64,000 nt of DNA, taken from assembly GCA_934248075.1 (NCBI GenBank), contig CAKQKH010000002.1, positions 1-64,000 of the forward strand, written 5' to 3'. Source of the DNA: an uncultured Alphaproteobacteria bacterium. GTDB lineage: Bacteria; Pseudomonadota; Alphaproteobacteria; RF32; CAG-239. How positions within the stretch are numbered: the first letter of the stretch is position 1; every line of letters starts with the position of its first letter. Made by a program: the position numbers and the translations under genes. Below the pieces are notes generated by a model. The model did not search any database and was not told where the DNA came from. It saw only the letters and a program-made list of their open reading frames with translations. Below are positions 63,289 through 64,000 of this stretch, piece after piece.

Positions 63289-64000
63289 TCAATTTAATGA
63301 CAGCCACTTATCTTTGGTATCCTTATAATATTTTTTGGCATCATAAATCTTAACATTAAGTCCCAAGTCCTTGGCGGTCAGCTTGCCCATGGAAACCAGC
63401 ACGTTCATAGCCGAAACGTAGTAGTTGCGGCGGGCTGTAACCTCATTAACATTAGAGTTCAACAACTCTTGATAAGCATCTAAAACATCCAAAATGGTGC
63501 GGTTTCCAAGCGCCTCTTCTTTTTGCACGCCGTCAAGAGCGATCTCATTGGCCTTAACTTGCTCTTTAATAGCCGAGATTTTGGTTTCGTTAGCTTTCAT
63601 AATCTCCCAAGCACTGGAAAAAGTGGCCTTAACCTGACGCTCGGTTTCCAGCATGGTCTCCTGAGCCTGCCATTTTTGATGTTTGCTCTGGCGGATTTTG
63701 GCGCGGTTCTCACCGGCATTATACAACGGTATGCTCAGATTCAGCCCCCACTCGACACTGTCGGTGGTTGTGTCTCCGCTCAGGGCGTTGTCATTCTCGG
63801 ATTTCACCTTGGAAGCGGCGGCATCAAAACTCAACTGCGGCAACAGAGATCCGGTGTTGGCATAAACCTCATACCCCTTGGCATTGAACAAGTGGCGCGC
63901 TTGTTTAATTGAGTAATTGCTTTTGAGCGCAATATTCATCGCCTCATCGTAATTTTTGGGCAACAAGCCGCTGATAACGGTCGGCTCCTCGAGAGATTCA
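63289..64000 (-). CDS. TolC-family outer membrane efflux protein, C-terminal part
   Basis: The frame stays open to the window edge, so the gene's 5' part is missing; about 236 residues are visible. They cover the second structural repeat of a TolC protein: NYDEAMNIALKSNYSIKQARH, a LLPQLSFDAAASK strand, VEWGLNLSIPLYNAGENRAKIR and the final EEALGNRTILDVLDAYQELLNSN followed by RRNYYVSAMNVLVSMGKLTAKDLGL. It forms the outer membrane channel for drug efflux or type I secretion. An apparent TTG start at 63966 is internal. Confidence 0.93.
   Translation of the reverse strand, partial: ESLEEPTVISGLLPKNYDEAMNIALKSNYSIKQARHLFNAKGYEVYANTGSLLPQLSFDAAASKVKSENDNALSGDTTTDSVEWGLNLSIPLYNAGENRAKIRQSKHQKWQAQETMLETERQVKATFSSAWEIMKANETKISAIKEQVKANEIALDGVQKEEALGNRTILDVLDAYQELLNSNVNEVTARRNYYVSAMNVLVSMGKLTAKDLGLNVKIYDAKKYYKDTKDKWLSLN

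Overview
The window is chromosomal DNA from an alphaproteobacterium of moderate, slightly AT-leaning base composition. The placement rests on several family and synteny markers: LexA whose gene carries a GAAC-N7-GAAC SOS box, LpxI instead of LpxH, a PopZ/DUF2497 gene between valS and a tolC-type gene, a prmC - DUF4167 - (phosphoesterase) - clpB block, and a pyrH-frr-uppS-cdsA-rseP-bamA-lpxD-fabZ-lpxA-lpxI-lpxB envelope cluster. The presence of a flagellin, YgiW/QseBC-like genes and lipid A genes indicates a Gram-negative cell, possibly motile and possibly host-associated; the exact genus cannot be read from the sequence.

Region 1-7.0 kb is an AT-rich accessory island ending beside a tRNA-Glu gene. 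It holds the end of a DUF3768 gene, a RhuM-Fic fusion protein bracketed by a ~60-bp direct repeat, a phage-type adenine methyltransferase, a protein with HUH and YxxK motifs like rolling-circle/relaxase nucleases, a large phage-type cytosine-5 methyltransferase with a long N-terminal extension, and an unrecognised protein with two C-terminal helix-turn-helix-like segments. No integrase is visible, so the element probably continues to the left of the window.

Region 7.4-19.5 kb is mostly core genes: tRNA-Glu, lysS with a divergent polysaccharide deacetylase, a Nudix hydrolase, an ankyrin-repeat protein, lexA, a lipoprotein, ftsB, an M23 peptidase-bactofilin pair, an alpha/beta hydrolase with a charged tail, cysE, two small exported proteins and trmJ. 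A 575-bp hairpin-rich noncoding stretch (19.5-20.1 kb), including a MITE-like element, separates this from a flagellin gene whose variable domain looks like a pectate-lyase-type beta-helix.

Region 21.8-32.2 kb carries an ArsB/NhaD-type antiporter, TspO, a ygiW-qseB-qseC-like stress/two-component operon with a perfect CTTAAG-N5-CTTAAG box, YbaK, FadL, an HxlR regulator, a macro-domain-like protein, ComEC and a small six-cysteine secreted protein.

Region 32.2-42.9 kb is the minus-strand envelope-biogenesis cluster (uridylate kinase, ribosome recycling, undecaprenyl-PP, CDP-DAG, RseP, BamA and lipid A genes). dxr, often found between cdsA and rseP in related bacteria, is not there, and two intrinsic terminators divide the distal lipid A genes into separate units.

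Region 43.0-56.6 kb runs mainly on the plus strand: plsY-dprA-topA, a glycine-zipper lipoprotein, asnS, an exported protein, rpoH, a small ORF, prmC, DUF4167, a metallophosphoesterase and clpB, with a candidate heat-shock promoter in front of clpB. Region 56.6-64.0 kb has a NarL-type response regulator, a dCMP deaminase, enolase, valS, a PopZ-like protein with about 29 Glu-Pro dipeptides in tandem, and the end of a TolC-family gene cut by the window edge.
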